Assembly (NCBI RefSeq): GCF_036324505.1
Contig: NC_086367.1
Location: 23,919,078 to 23,983,077, forward strand
From: Eleginops maclovinus
Lineage: Eukaryota > Chordata > Actinopteri > Perciformes > Eleginopidae
Reading direction: 5' to 3'
Length of the DNA: 64,000 nucleotides
Part shown: piece after piece, positions 1 to 35,200 of the stretch
Layout of the letters: each line of letters starts with the position of its first letter
Position numbering within the stretch: the stretch's first letter is position 1
Program-made: the position numbers and the translations under genes
Notes under the pieces: model-generated
The model's database searches: none
What the model was told of the DNA's origin: nothing
Seen by the model: the letters and a program-made list of their open reading frames with translations, nothing else

Positions 1-3350
<3,350 letters not shown>

Positions 3351-3477
3351 AATCCTGAGAAAATCTCAATTCAGGATCCTGCCAATCTTTTTATTTTCTG
3401 AAATAAAAGTTGTTTTTTTTTCTCCTGAAAATCCCAGAATCGTGCAGATTTTCGCAGAATACTGAGAATGTCTTTTT

Positions 3478-3530
3478 TATATATATATATATATATATAT
3501 AGAATTATATATATATATATATAATTCTGA
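3478..3530. repeat. (AT)n with a perfect palindrome
   Basis: An (AT)n run is followed at 3501-3528 by a 28-bp perfect inverted repeat, AGAATTAT...ATAATTCT, able to extrude as a hairpin. It lies between the pcnx1 promoter side and the med6 3' end. No gene is visible from 3350 to 4000. Confidence 0.7.
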
Positions 3531-4010
3531 AATTTTAAAATGTATTATTTGTCAGAATTTCTCCTTTAAATAAAATTAATAAAATGATTTTAAAAAATCT
3601 CAGCGATCTGACTGAGCTGAGAGTGGAAGATTGGAGGAGGGGCCTAGGGGGAAACTAAAGTGCGCATGCTCAATAGGGCAAAAGCCCCTGATGATCCGGG
3701 TTCTTCCTGAATCTACAGTCGAACCATTTCGGCTTCATGCGCCACTGATCAGCTCTCATAGGAATGAACGAACGAAAGAGTATCCACTTCTCTTGATACA
3801 TCCAGGCTACCGTCTCAAAAAATATAATACTCATCGCTTTTCCACTTAATGCCCGTTTCTTCCTTAAAAAAATATTGGTTTGACTTATCCATGATTAGTG
3901 GCAGACATTAAGACGTGATGAAATAAAATGTGTCTTTAAGGCAGTCAGGTTATCCGATCATATATAAACAAAGGGCGACGACTAGTGGTCATCATGTCTC
4001 ACAGCTCTGC

Positions 4011-4016
4011 TTTATT
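4011..4016 (-). terminator. med6: Candidate med6 polyadenylation signal
   Basis: TTTATT on the plus strand reads AATAAA on the minus strand, about 750 nt downstream of the med6 stop codon at 4764. It would give a 3' UTR of about 0.77 kb covering 4763 to roughly 3990. Other AATAAA-like hexamers occur nearby, so the choice is tentative. Confidence 0.4.
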
Positions 4017-4763
4017 TACAATCTTTTGAAATCTTATTAAAAAAACGTAATTAGTAAATGTAGAGCGATATAAAAGGTAAAAGGACTGTTCTACAAAATA
4101 AATATAACGAATATACATTTCTAATATTCACCCTTGCTTTGTTTTCAACCCTTTTTATAGCTTATTTTGATTGGTAAAAAAGAATGTTTCTGATACACAT
4201 TTATATCACATTCTATAAATGAGATTTTTGTTCCGATCATTAGAAAATCTAATTAAGCAACACGTGAGACTCTTACTAAGAAACCAACACACCAGGATAC
4301 AGCAGGGGACACATTTTAATACAAAAACACACAAGTATTCCTTACAAAAACAGAAGAAAGAGTTTGAAATCAAAGAGAGGTGACGGATAACATGATGTGT
4401 CCTGACAGGTCACCCTGTAAAGCAGAGTGGAATTAAAGTGTCCTCTGAAGTCACTACAAATATTACGCTGATGATACGGTAAACCGACACTGATGCTGGC
4501 GTCAGCTCATCAGCAGAAAGACTCATCCTTAGTGAATCCTGCTAAACGCATGCTGACATCAGGCACTCAACCCAGGTTTGTTTCACATGCACAGGAGTAG
4601 AGTGGTTCTGGCACTGAGAGAAGCTGCTCTGGGTTCCGGTTCGTTCTGAGCCTGATAAACTGAGCAGAGGATCTGGCAAATATGTTGAGGAAACACAGAT
4701 ACTTCTGAGCTGTGGTTTCAGTTAGTGCTGTGTGATGTTACATTTCCATATTCTTAGTTCTTC

Positions 4764-7700
4764 TCACTGCAGCCTCGCTCTCTTCTCTGGGGGGGGTTTG
4801 CTGGGTGGAGCGGGGGTGGAGGACTTGGTGGCTGGTTCTCTCTCCTCTTGTTTAACAGCCTCTGCCGGAGGTTCAGGCTCCTTCTTCACCTCAACTGCAA
4901 AACAAGAGCATGAAATAATTAGAGGAAACTCGTGGATTAGTGGTTGTTCTTTAGGGATAAAGGCCAAGAAATAGGGATTAAAGCTGAATAAATAAACACT
5001 CGTATGCAGCCACCACTGGAATCTAATTCTTATTTGACACTGGCTTGAAACAGAATGAATAGACATGCATTGAAAAGTTGTTCAGTATTTTATTGTTAAT
5101 ATATAATATACCATTTAATTTTACGCACTGATGTCCACAGACTGATTACTTATTATGTTTCTTTGTGATCTGACTATAAAGCAAATGTTTGGAAGTTTTT
5201 ACCTGGAATGGGCTTCTCACCAGGCTTAGGCTGAAATCACAGGGGGGGAACAGTATTACTTAAGATGAAATAAGTTGTTTTAAAAGACAATTGAAATGAA
5301 AAATCAGAGGAGATTTAACAAGAATAACAGTTTTGAGTCGGTGTAAGGTACCTGGTAGAAAGTGGGGGGAAACTTGGACCTGAGGTCCAGCAGCAGCGTG
5401 TCCACACGATGCCTCTGGAACAGAGAGCTGGCTTCCTCCTTCTTCTTAGTCTTGGGTTTATTTTTCTCTGTAGGAAAGAGTTTTTCCAAGAGTCAACATA
5501 AATAACCTTCTATTATAAAGATTAATACGACAGCTCTGGATCTTGAAGACTTCTCTATCCGTTGTTTTTAATAGATGTGGTTTCAAAGAGCAGCTATTTC
5601 ACTACATTTAAACTTAACTAACTGTCAAACCGAACCTCTCTCCTCCTGATCCTTGAAGTGCCACCAGTATCCTTTGGACGGATGATAGCGGCAGTAAGAC
5701 ATGGCCTCATCAAACGCAGACTGGATTCCATGGACAGCAGAGAGCTGAGACAGAAGGGGTTTAATGTTACATGAGTTACATGTTATTGTAATCCATCATC
5801 AACAGCTTTTAGAATACTCAGTCCTCACCGCTCTGGAGCTGATGACTGTTCCCAGGTCGGGGGCCTGATACACCACTCCGGCTATGATGTAGTAATCGGC
5901 CAAGGGATTCTCTGGAGGACGGAAACACATTGATAATATGAATAATAACAACACTGGAGGAGGCAATATTATCCCCACAGATGCTCCTATGCTAAACCGT
6001 GTTTGTGTTACCATGGTTCTGTGACAGCTACGGCTATAAGCTCATTAAATCACAATACTGGAATAAGAAGTAAAGGAAATATAATATGCGTCTGGATAAT
6101 GACAGTGGAGGACACCTGTGGTCAGCTGCTTCAGTAATACTCAGATCTATCGGGTAATTTCCTCTTAATTAAATAAACATTACGATTAAAACGTTTTATA
6201 TTTCTCTTACATCTTTTCAAAGTTTTGTTTGTTGTTGTATTTACTTAGTGCTTTTCAGGGCGATACTTGCTTCTATTTATAATTATTTAACTATGTTAAT
6301 GTTAGGCACAAACTTAGCGAAGCAAAGTCTATTTACGTGAAACTATGTTGCCAAACAATTCTGGTTCTGATCCTTTTATACAGGCTCTTTGTTCTCGGAC
6401 AGACCATCCTAATGTAGCACTCGGATGCTGCGCCTCTCACCTACTGTTGGTGACTGCCTGTGCTGTTTCCGGATGATATAAAGGATTGGTTCCTGAGCGT
6501 GAAGAAGAATGTACTCCACCCCCACCATCTGACTGAAACAAGACAGAAACAAATGTTTGCTTTTAGTTTGGAGAAGGTCACTCAGTACAACCAAGTGCTG
6601 CTCTGTTCTGGAAATCTATTCCTGACCTTTAAAACCAAACAACATCCTCTGTGTGTTTCTTATTGGATTATACTCGGCATGATAATTAATGTGCATGCAT
6701 CTTACAATACACAAGTCCTTGTACTGATTCAAGTTAGCTCAGTGTGCCAGAGGAACTTACTTCAGGTGTTCCAGAGTGAGACGCTGCATCTTCACCATTT
6801 CATTGTTACAGGTGCGGTCATAGAAGGGGTTGCTCCTCTCAGAGAAATAGTCCAGAACATTTCCAGGGTTAAGAATCGGCACCCAGCCGCTGTCCACCCA
6901 GGAAATCCCCAGGAGGTTGTCTGCAAATTGAAAAAACACATTTAAGCACTTTGACGATTAATCCACTATTAAAACTGATGGCAATTATTTTTCTGCCAAT
7001 AAATTATAACACAAGTTATCATTGTTCTGCTTTAATCTTAATAACAAAGACATTTGTTTTGTGAATATTTCTTCTTGCATTTGATATTTTATATATATTT
7101 ATATATTAATTATTTAATATGTATTAATATTCCTCACCTTGCACACTTACTGTACATTTAAAATCCTGCTTTATATTTTGTTTTTGTTTACATTTTTCTG
7201 TACATTTTTTGTCCCAATTGAATATTTTTTACTTTCTTTTTAAATGCTTTTTTAAATGTAATTTTGTTGTGATTACATGACCTTGTTTTAGGGCTGCTGC
7301 AACGAAAACACTTCCTGAATTGGGATCAATAAAGTAATTCTATCTATCCATCCATCTATGTTTTATTTTCTTTGTTGGTTAAAATTATGCCAGTTTTATA
7401 CAAGTATAAAGTTAAAATAAACCAAATAACAAATAGTATGAAATGTATTATCTAATAAAGAAAGGATATAGATAAGAGGGGATTTTCATTCATCCTCCTC
7501 AGCACATGTCACTGGTCAGACGCTTTTATCCAAAGCGACTAACATACATTCAATACTGTGGGCAATCCCCACAGGAGCATTTTGTTGTGAAGTTTCTTGC
7601 CCAGGGACACAGCCACATGCTGACTGCAGCGGGGGGGTCAACGTAGAATTAAACCACTGACCCACATCTTTGAACATCAGTCATTTTCACAAACAAAATC

Positions 7701-8111
7701 TCTAGGGTTATTCATGGCAGTGGTAGCGTTAGTGAACAGAATCAAACCGTAATGTTAGACAAATCAGTTTTTAAAATGTTCTACCAACACCACTGCGGGA
7801 ATTTATATTAATACGGTTCGGTTTGTTGCTTTAATACTCAGCCAGCAGTAGCTAAATTAGCCGAAATGCTAATAAAAGCATACGAGGAGATGCTAACCGT
7901 TGCCACCGTTAGCATGTAGCATTAACAAAGACCTGCGAAATAACAGGAAATAAACACAGCAGCTTTTATTCAGTGTTTAAATAAAACACATTCATTACTA
8001 ATTTATTAAATAGGGCACTAGCAGGAAAGAAAAGCATTTAACTAACGTTATAATTAATAATCAACTTGAAATGTAGCATCGCTCTTTACCTCTGAAATCC
8101 ACCGACGCCAT
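4764..8111 (-). CDS. med6: Mediator complex subunit 6 (complete, 8 exons)
   Basis: Exons on the minus strand: 8111-8090, 6920-6761, 6532-6441, 5911-5829, 5744-5636, 5467-5352, 5230-5203, 4894-4764. All junctions are GT-AG and phases join exactly, giving 741 nt, or 246 codons plus TGA; human MED6 is also 246 aa as I recall it. The protein begins [20 protein letters not shown]. It contains the conserved core [51 protein letters not shown] and [20 protein letters not shown]. It ends with a Lys/Pro/Glu-rich tail, [13 protein letters not shown]6 is a head-module subunit of Mediator, which bridges activators and RNA polymerase II in the nucleus. The first intron is 1.17 kb; the others are 91 to 457 nt, with 308 nt before the last exon. 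Nothing looks broken. Confidence 0.95.
7285..7365 (+). repeat. Retroelement-type 3' tail in med6 intron 1
   Basis: The sequence 'gggatcaataaagt' followed by 'ctatctatccatccat' is the common 3' end of teleost non-LTR retroelements: a polyadenylation-like motif followed by a short ATCT/ATCC microsatellite. The flanking 7020-7280 is AT-rich with no coding similarity I can recognise. Confidence 0.5.
7500..7675 (+). repeat. Common teleost interspersed repeat ('cgcttttatccaaagcgac')
   Basis: The segment 'cagacgcttttatccaaagc' continues through 'gtttcttgcccagggacaca' to 'gaaccactgaccc'-like sequence and is a widespread fish interspersed repeat. Diverged fragments recur in this window at about 10921-10970 (ttc9 intron 1), 19197-19260 and 19925-19975 (map3k9 introns), and 50798-50842 (reverse orientation, slc8a3 intron). 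I cannot assign its class with confidence. Confidence 0.55.
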
Positions 8112-8185
8112 GATGTAAACAACAGTCTCACAAAGAGGACGTCATCAGAGTACATCCAATCGCAGCATGATGACGTAGCACGATC
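8112..8185 (-). promoter_or_regulatory. med6: med6 proximal promoter with CRE/ATF-like and CCAAT motifs
   Basis: Immediately upstream of the med6 ATG there is a GACGTCAT site (8138-8145), a CCAAT box on the plus strand (8156-8160) and a second TGACGTA site (8171-8177). CRE/ATF and NF-Y motifs at close spacing, with no TATA box, fit a housekeeping promoter. The start-proximal position suggests a very short 5' UTR. Motifs are seen directly; factor binding is inferred. Confidence 0.5.
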
Positions 8186-9780
<1,595 letters not shown>

Positions 9781-10028
9781 AATCACAGGCTGTCCTCCTC
9801 TTCCTGCTGGAGGACCCCCATGGGACCACTGGCCTTGTGTTTATCCACCAATCGGCGCGCAGGAGAGGAAGAACCGGAGCAGCCGCCGCGCGCAGGGTTT
9901 ACGCGCAGAGGAGACGTAAAGCTGCGACACGACCGAGAGGATGCAGTGGATTTAAAACCTTAACCATCCCTGCTAATTTACAGCCGGACGAAAGAGGAGA
10001 TATCCTAAAGAGAAATACCGAGGACAAG
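9781..10028 (+). promoter_or_regulatory. ttc9: ttc9 promoter and 5' UTR
   Basis: A CCAAT box at 9848-9852 is followed by a GC-rich, CpG-containing block (about 9853-9960) leading to the ttc9 start codon at 10029. The ttc9 frame is open upstream to 9726 without a stop, but that stretch is Arg-rich, has no similarity I recognise and is better read as 5' UTR. Confidence 0.45.
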
Positions 10029-13152
<3,124 letters not shown>

Positions 13153-13319
13153 GGACAAACAAAACAAACTGCACCCAGACCTTACACACCTCCAGTGTCT
13201 CGGTGTGAAAACATATTCGTTGGCTTTTGCCTTGCACAGCATCCGGTGGTCAGTTTTGTGATTGAATGTCATCGTTGTGTGCTTGAAGCGTCTTTCTTTC
13301 TTTTATCGTTCAAGATCCT

Positions 13320-13855
13320 ACGGTGGCCGACAGGTGCTAACGCGCGATAACGACCCAAAGACATTTCCCTCGGGAGAAACGTGCTGCAGCTTCAGAAAGG
13401 ATGCAGATATAGAAACTCATGCAGAAACATCTCCAGCAACTCTTCAGCACATGCAGCATTTAGAAAACATTCAGCAGCTTGAGGAAACATGAGCAGCGTT
13501 TACTGAAAGCTGCAGAAACCAAACGCTGCAAGACGCTAGCTAACGTAGCTAACCGCGTTATTTCAGATATACTGACAAACTCTTCCAGTTCTGAGACAGA
13601 CTGTCTGCCAACAGAGACAGTTGTCCAGCTTTATAATCCTAAACACCACCAAGCGCTCGGGTCCCAGCTGTCCCCTGGTCTCCGTTTCTGTTTCCTCAAG
13701 CTGATGAATGTTCTCTAATGCTGCATGTGTTGAAGAGTTGCTGCAGATGTTTCTGCAGGAGTTTTTACCTGTGCATTGTTTCTGAGACTGCACCCGTTTC
13801 TCCTAACAGAAATGTTTCGGGGCCCTGTAGCGCGTTTCCACTTGTCAGCCACCGT
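13320..13855. mobile_element. hAT-like MITE in the ttc9 3' UTR region
   Basis: The element starts ACGGTGGCCGACAGG and ends with the inverted form (...CTTGTCAGCCACCGT). Its arms are inverted repeats of roughly 170 bp; both contain 'catgcagcatt'/'aatgctgcatg' and related stretches. It is flanked by 8-bp direct repeats AAGATCCT (13312-13319) and AAGATTCT (13856-13863), one mismatch. Target duplications of 8 bp and this size fit a non-autonomous hAT element. It has no transposase. It sits 168 bp after the ttc9 stop codon, so it is probably transcribed in the ttc9 3' UTR. Relatives occur at about 30396-30512 and 58924-59341. Confidence 0.75.
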
Positions 13856-14304
13856 AAGATTCTGTCTCCGAACCGCCAAACTTTTCTCTAGTCTGAAATA
13901 TTTTTTAAGAAACTGATGCACTGCCAGTCCAAACATTGCACATACAGGCCAACACTTGTGATAGAGGCAGGAGGAGTCCAGCAGCGAGGGTCACTGCACG
14001 TTAGCCCGCGCACAAGATGTCCAGACGAGAAACATCCACCTACAACACCATGCTTTTATTTTGAAAGATTTGTACTCTTGATTAGATCTGAAGTAAAGGA
14101 GCTGGGTTCGTGTAGGCAAGGACATCAATGAGTGCTAAATGCAGAATAGAGACATATCACAAAATGTACATAGGCTACTTTATATAAATCATGAAAATAA
14201 TATAACTACTTAGTGTTTATTGATGCCAAAACAAAGCAATTCACTCACAGCATTTACTGTGTCAACAAGTACTGTGTGTTTACTGTAAAGGTGTGTGTGT
14301 GTGT

Positions 14305-14398
14305 AATAAATGTGTCTGTTGATTGAAGTCGTTGTGATGCTGAAGTGGATTTAAGGTCAAATAGATCCGTGGAGAAATGCTGATGATGTTTAAATAAA
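14305..14398 (+). terminator. ttc9: Candidate ttc9 polyadenylation signals
   Basis: AATAAA occurs at 14305-14310 and again at 14393-14398 on the plus strand, about 1.2 kb after the ttc9 stop codon. Either would give a 3' UTR containing the whole hAT-like MITE. I cannot tell which is used. Confidence 0.35.
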
Positions 14399-14399
14399 T

Positions 14400-17226
14400 G
14401 AGTGAATTGAAATGATCTGATATCTCCATTTCTTACCGTGTATTAAAGGTTGAGCCCTGCATTTCTCAGCCTCTCATGGATAAGCATAAACTGAATTCAA
14501 GCAACACAGGTACGTTTATGGGAAAGATAATTACTGAGCAAGACTTCAACTTGGAAACATGGAGAATGCTTTATATTCCGTTCAGTCAGGAGAGACTTGT
14601 TTTGATGCAACAATATATATTTACTACCCAGAATACACAGAAACTGGTGGTGGTGGAGGGATGAAGGGATTGATGGATGTCGGTCTGAAGAGGAGGGGGA
14701 GGAGGGCTGCGTCGAGTCACAACTAAACAGTAAAGTTGTAAGCTGGTAAATTAAAATAATGAGCCAAGGATGAAAAGTCATTAATTCAACGAGGAAACAC
14801 AGAGTCTTGCAAAAGAAGTTGGATAGTTTACTACGATTTTACTCAAATCAGTGTTCCAGTGCAAATACAAGTCCGTCCCTTTCAGGATCCTTCCCAACCC
14901 AAACAACGTCCATCAGCTTATTCGTGGTAACATATCAGACACATTTAATGACACCTGGGACAACAGAGCGGGGTTTCAACCAGCAGCAGGATCACACTCT
15001 GCAGGCCTCAGAGAAAAGCATTCACGTTTTACACATCGGGATAAAGACAGATCTCAGAGGTCACTGAACGTCTGAAAATGAAATGAGAGAATCGGGCATT
15101 CAAATTAAGACTCAGATGATGTTTCTTTTTCTAATCATTAATGTTTTGGCTTGTTTTTCTATCTGACAATTGATGGGAAAGACTTAAACGGGCATTTTCC
15201 TCCAATAAATAAGTAAAAACGTACGTGAATATAATACTGAACCCCTGTCCGATCCAGACCAACGCGCCAAAAAGCGGAAACACTAAATAATCAATGTGCA
15301 CGGAGCAGTCTGCATGCATGTAGCTCCGTTTCTGTTGATGTATATGGGATGCAAATAACATATTGATTTCGTTATTGATTATTTTCTTAATTTAAAAAAA
15401 AATAACGATTCAACAAAACCAAATGTGTCGTCATCGTTGACGGGTTAGGAGTCCAAAACCACCCAAACATGTCAGTTTACCATCAGATAAGACAAATTAA
15501 AAAAAGGACTGTTAGAAAATGAGAGCCATGAAGACGTTGATACCGAGGTCAGAATTCAGAGTTCTAAGAGAGGAATCAGAGCTCTGTGAAAAAGATGTTA
15601 AAAAAACAACCTGAAGATTCTTTCAAACGCGTGAGGAGGCAAAACAATCTGAAGTCACACATGGATGCAGATACACATTTAACTCTGAAGACATTCAGAA
15701 CAATTGTCAAAAAATCAAGGCAAATGCAATGCATTATAAAAATAACTTAAACCATAAATACACACACGCCACCAGGGCCTGCTTCACCTGCAAGACGTTT
15801 CAAACTTTACATCCCTCAATTTTTTCTTGATCAACAATTCATTCATGAGGCAGACATTTAGATACAGAGTCACAAACACAACGTTCCCTTTTAGTCTGGA
15901 GAAATGAGATGCTCCTGTGTACAGGTGATAAAACAAGAGCGAATTACACAGGCAAATACCACGACGCCTTTTCTGACAAATCCAAGAAAGAAATTAGAGA
16001 TGTAGAAACCTGCTTTACATTCATGACGCTTTGGGAAAGTGCACTTCTTTAAATGCACAATCTTCAACTCAAAGCATGACGTTTGATAAAGATGATGTAA
16101 AGCTTTGTGAAACTCTCCATGGCGTTCTGCTATACAGCCATTAGTCGGTTTAATTCCCAAAGAAAATAATGTCCATTTTGAATAACTCATTATTTAAAAG
16201 CCACATTTGAGGATTCGTATCAAAAATGGCAAAACAGCAAATGTCGGAAAGGGTAAATATTCACATTTAGGTAGTTAGTGAGCCTCCCTGCTTTAAGCAC
16301 TGAGTAAAGCTAGCATTAATCGACCCACACCAGTATGAAGGGACAGTCATGTCTGTCATTTTCCCAACCCAGTTTAGATTAAACCACGGCTACTTCCACA
16401 CAACGCAGACGTTTCAACAGGGCATCTTTTTTTGGGTGATTCAGGAAAATATTGCTTTTGAATGATAAAGATTCGAGGTGGTAGAAGGGAATACACCACA
16501 TCCTCAGTGAGAGGAGGTAACCGTGTTTCTAACGCCAGACCTCCTGTTTTGAGATCGCTCTGTAAATGCTATAGCTACAGCGCTAGTCAACTCGTTCTTT
16601 TTGGTCTCATCATTTCTAAATTGAGCACCCCATAACGCTTTTATCCCCCAGCTAGAGCAGCCGTGATGTTACTGAGCGGTACGGAGGATGCGTCCATGGT
16701 TCAGATTTAACCACGGCCACTTCCGCAAAATGGCGGACTGCAGCTAAGGACGCTCACATTAGTTAGCCACATTAGCATCTCACAATGCCATCAGTGCTCA
16801 TCGTGCTACAAAACATTACAGCGATCTGGAAAAGCGGAAGATTTCTCATCCTCTGACAGCTATAACCAGACACTGGACTTATGTTTAAGTGTTGTGATAT
16901 TTCCCTCGCCCATATCTTTGACCCAGTTGATCAGTGTTCTGCCCTCGCTGAGCACAGGCCTGAGACCTCGGGTTGTCTCCTTGCTGATGGAGGTGTTGCA
17001 GTGCTTTCATCCACTTACTGATTGAACGTTCCAGGTGACGCTCGGACGCAGGTACCATGGTGTACTGCTGTTCTTATCATTAATAACGGGGACCTACTTT
17101 TTTATTTCAGATGCAAGTCCCTGCACGTCTCCGTTTCAGGACAGATAAAGGGATTCTAAGGATTCTAAGAGGGCGTGGTTTTATCTGAACTGGGTTGTAA
17201 AAATGATACCCGCGGAGCAGTCTGAT
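14400..17226. other. Convergent intergenic region and map3k9 3' flank
   Basis: ttc9 (plus) and map3k9 (minus) point towards each other here. No coding exon is visible on either strand. AATAAA on the minus strand at 17106-17101, about 120 nt past the map3k9 stop codon, is a candidate map3k9 polyadenylation signal; a longer 3' UTR is possible. The rest looks like single-copy sequence of mixed composition. Confidence 0.5.
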
Positions 17227-32305
<15,079 letters not shown>

Positions 32306-32770
32306 GAACGCGATCCATAGGGGCGACCTGGATCACTGCATCCACCTGACGCGGCTGGAGGCTCGGTGCGCCCTGCGTCTGCACACACACACACGCACGC
32401 ACGCACGCGCGCACACACACACACACACACAGCTAAGTAGCGGCTAATCCTGCACACAAACACTGCAGGAGACTCGGAGCGCCATTCTGCAGCATCGTGT
32501 GTGTGTGTGTATCTGTCAGTGCTGCTTCACACACTCAGTTGCAGGTTGATGCTTCTCACACTCACACACACATACACACAAACACACACACACAAACACG
32601 CACACACACTCGGCTGCAGGTTGGTTCCTCTCAGAACTCAATCCTCCCCAGTCATGGCTGAATCTCACCGTCTTTATTGTGAGCCAATTGTGCAAACGTG
32701 CGAATCATCCTCAGCTTCCTATTGGTGCAGAGACACGTCAGCAACGCGTTAAGCCCCGCCCCCGTCTCAG
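32306..32770 (-). promoter_or_regulatory. map3k9: map3k9 5' UTR and promoter
   Basis: The start codon (32305-32303) is preceded in frame by a TGA about 13 codons upstream, so the coding start is well fixed. Further upstream are a CA/CG alternating run (32383-32430), a CCAAT-type box on the plus strand (32684-32688), ATTGG (CCAAT on the minus strand) at 32721-32725, a CACGTCA site (32734-32740) and a GC box CCCCGCCCCC (32754-32763). No TATA box is evident. Confidence 0.5.
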
Positions 32771-32953
32771 CTGCTCCACGCCAGTTAAACACACTCAGAC
32801 AGGAAGCGTTTTTTCTTCAAATATTCTCTTTATTTAGGTGTTGACCCCCCTCAGAAATAATAACCAAAACAAAACTGATGTTAAAGTCCATGCACATTCC
32901 CTGAAATAAAAACAGCAATGAGTAAAAAACAGTCAACAGAACAAACAGTGTTT

Positions 32954-32956
<3 letters not shown>

Positions 32957-33022
<66 letters not shown>
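32957..33022. repeat. (TG)n microsatellite
   Basis: About 66 bp of pure (TG)n followed by an A-rich run. It lies between the map3k9 promoter and the slc8a3 3' flank. Confidence 0.95.
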
Positions 33023-33025
<3 letters not shown>

Positions 33026-33484
33026 AAAAAAATATATATCTTAATAACTCAAAATAATGAACATCATTTTGTTCACTAATTCATAGTTACCTTCATTATA
33101 AACACTAACAAACCTCAATCTAAATGTACTTTTCTGCAGCTTTCAGGCTCATTGCACTTTAAGAAAGAAAAACATGTCAAATCTCAAAATTATTTTGCAG
33201 TTTGCACGAAATTAGAGGTGTAAAAAACAGACGTGGAGTTGATTTATATGAAGAGCTAGATTTCCTGTGGAGAAGAAGTATCTGCAAGCAGAGAATAATG
33301 GGGACAAAATAATCCCCTCACTTATCCTCAAAACTAAACTTCCTCTCTTCCATTCCACTTATTTACTGCGTAATATTTAAATGGTCCAAAAAGTTAAATT
33401 GACTTTAATTTAAGGTATTTTGTCAACAGGTTCAACTTGAGTTTATTAGGTTAGTGGAAGCAATAATATTACATTGAAGTCCTC

Positions 33485-34520
33485 TCACTGGGGGTGTGCG
33501 CCCTCAAAACAAAATGCAGATTCTCCCCTGAAATGTGAAAGTGCTGCCAGGAAACAATCTCTCTGTGGGTCAGAAAGGGTTTACTGAGACCAGAGATATG
33601 GAGGTGGGGTCAGATGTCTGGTCAGACGGCAGAGACAGCTTACGGAGAATAAATAGGGGATGGATGTCCGGTGGGTCTGCGGGGGACGAGTGGCAGGCAG
33701 CAGGCTGACACTGAGACTGTCATGTCCTTGTTTTGTGTCTGTCATGTCTTTGTGTCTGTCATGTCTTTGTGTCTGTCATGTCTTTGTGTCTGTCATGTCT
33801 TTGTGTCTGTCATGTCTTTGTGTCTGTCATGTCTTTGTGTCTGTCATGTCTTTGTGTCTGTCATGTCCTTGTTTTGTGTCTGTCATGTCTTTGTGTCTGT
33901 CATGTCTTTGTGTCTGTCATGTCTTTGTGTCTGTCATGTCTTTGTGTCTGTCATGTCTTTGTGTCTGTCATGTCTTTGTGTCTGTCATGTCTTTGTGTCT
34001 GTCATGTCTTTGTGTTGTGTTTTATTTTGAAGTGTGTCCCCTCATGTGTCATGTTTAGCTTCACTTCCTGTCTGCGGTTCCCTCCTGTGCCTGATTGAGT
34101 CATTGTGTTCACCTGTTGCCCCTGTGTTTCTCCTCCCCCTGCAGCTCTTGTGATTACCCTTGTGTATTTAGTCCCTGTTCCCCTTTTGTCTCTTGTTTGG
34201 TCGTCGTCATTTCTCACCTGATCTAGTCCATGTCACCTGCCTGTTCCTGTCCGTCCTTCTTATCTCCAGCTAAGTGTTTTTCATGTCCTGTGTTCCACCT
34301 TGCTGAGTGTTTTTGTTAACAGCTCTTTGAATAATGCTCGCCTTTTGTTTGGACCCCTACCTGCCTCACTTTGTGACTGCACTTGGGTCCTGTTTCCCCA
34401 AAACTGAGATTTCTGATCCTTTCTTTTACTCTCCTTTTTTCTGGAAATGAAGTAAAGGAACCGGAGCTCTGGATTTATTTGTTTGAGGTGCAATATATGA
34501 CTCTTTAAGACATGAAGACA
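33485..34520 (-). repeat. Interspersed repeat, family copy 2, interrupted by an insertion
   Basis: Bases 33485-33717 and 34405-34520 together are the reverse complement of the element at 18785-19147. Shared stretches include 'gtcagatgtctggtcagacg', 'ggggatggatgtccggtggg', 'gagatttctgatcctttctt' and 'ggaaccggagctctgga'. Joining the two parts restores the arrangement of copy 1; the intervening 0.68 kb is a later insertion. Confidence 0.8.
33718..34400 (+). mobile_element. Insertion resembling a solo LTR, with an expanded 17-bp repeat
   Basis: The insert begins TGTCATGTCC and ends GTTTCCCCA (TG...CA). Its flanks AGAC (33714-33717) and AAAC (34401-34404) could be a 4-bp target duplication with one mismatch; alternatively ACTG (33716-33719, 34403-34406) is a perfect 4-bp repeat. 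The first 300 bp are about 17 copies of a 17-bp unit (TCTGTCATGTCTTTGTG). The remainder is CT-rich with 'tgtgtatttagtccctgttc', typical of fish LTR ends. It has no internal coding region. The LTR assignment is an inference. Confidence 0.55.
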
Positions 34521-35165
34521 CTATTATTTTAATGCAGGATTTTCACCAGGGCTTACTTTTGGCGGGAAGTGGCGTTGGCGCCTCAAACTATATTTTTAGA
34601 GAACCCCCTGATGTTTTATCATAACCTTACAGAATTCTGTCAAATCTGTTGGCATTTGAATTCAGGTCAAGATTTCCAACTTTTTTTAGTGTTTTGTAAA
34701 AAACTTTGCTCAATAAGCTACGAGTCTTTCCTTAGTTTCCGAACTCAGTGAAATCTCTCATAATCAGTTGTGATTCCAGTCAGTGTTTGCTTATAAACCA
34801 GAAGCGTCTTTATTTCCACAGAAAAAAACAAAACGTGTTGATCTCAAAACTCCGTCAGCTTTGGAAATTTACTTTTTTATTTTTGACATCTCATTGCAGG
34901 CCAGGAAAAAGAACACACCCCCTCCGTTATAATTAAAATGTGCCCCCTTTCTCTGTTACACAAACAAAAGTGAAAAGAACAATATAATTAATGAAGCGTT
35001 TCCTCAGTGTCTCACAGATTCATAGTTCACTTAAAAATATAAATAAGACCGCTGCCTTGAGAGGTGATGTGTATGATAAATATATTTTCATCTTTTACAG
35101 AATTAAGACAATTTTTTAAGACAAAATGACAATTCAGAGTGGTGAAGAAACCCTGTTTGTGCACA

Positions 35166-35200
<35 letters not shown>

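Noticed and set aside
6460..6945. Plus-strand 161-codon frame
   Set aside because: It is antisense to med6 exons 2 and 3 and has no family similarity.
33660..34098. Hydrophobic Cys/Leu/Val-rich frames that resemble a membrane protein
   Set aside because: They are the 17-bp TCTGTCATGTCTTTGTG array read in three frames (51 bp = 17 codons period), not a gene.
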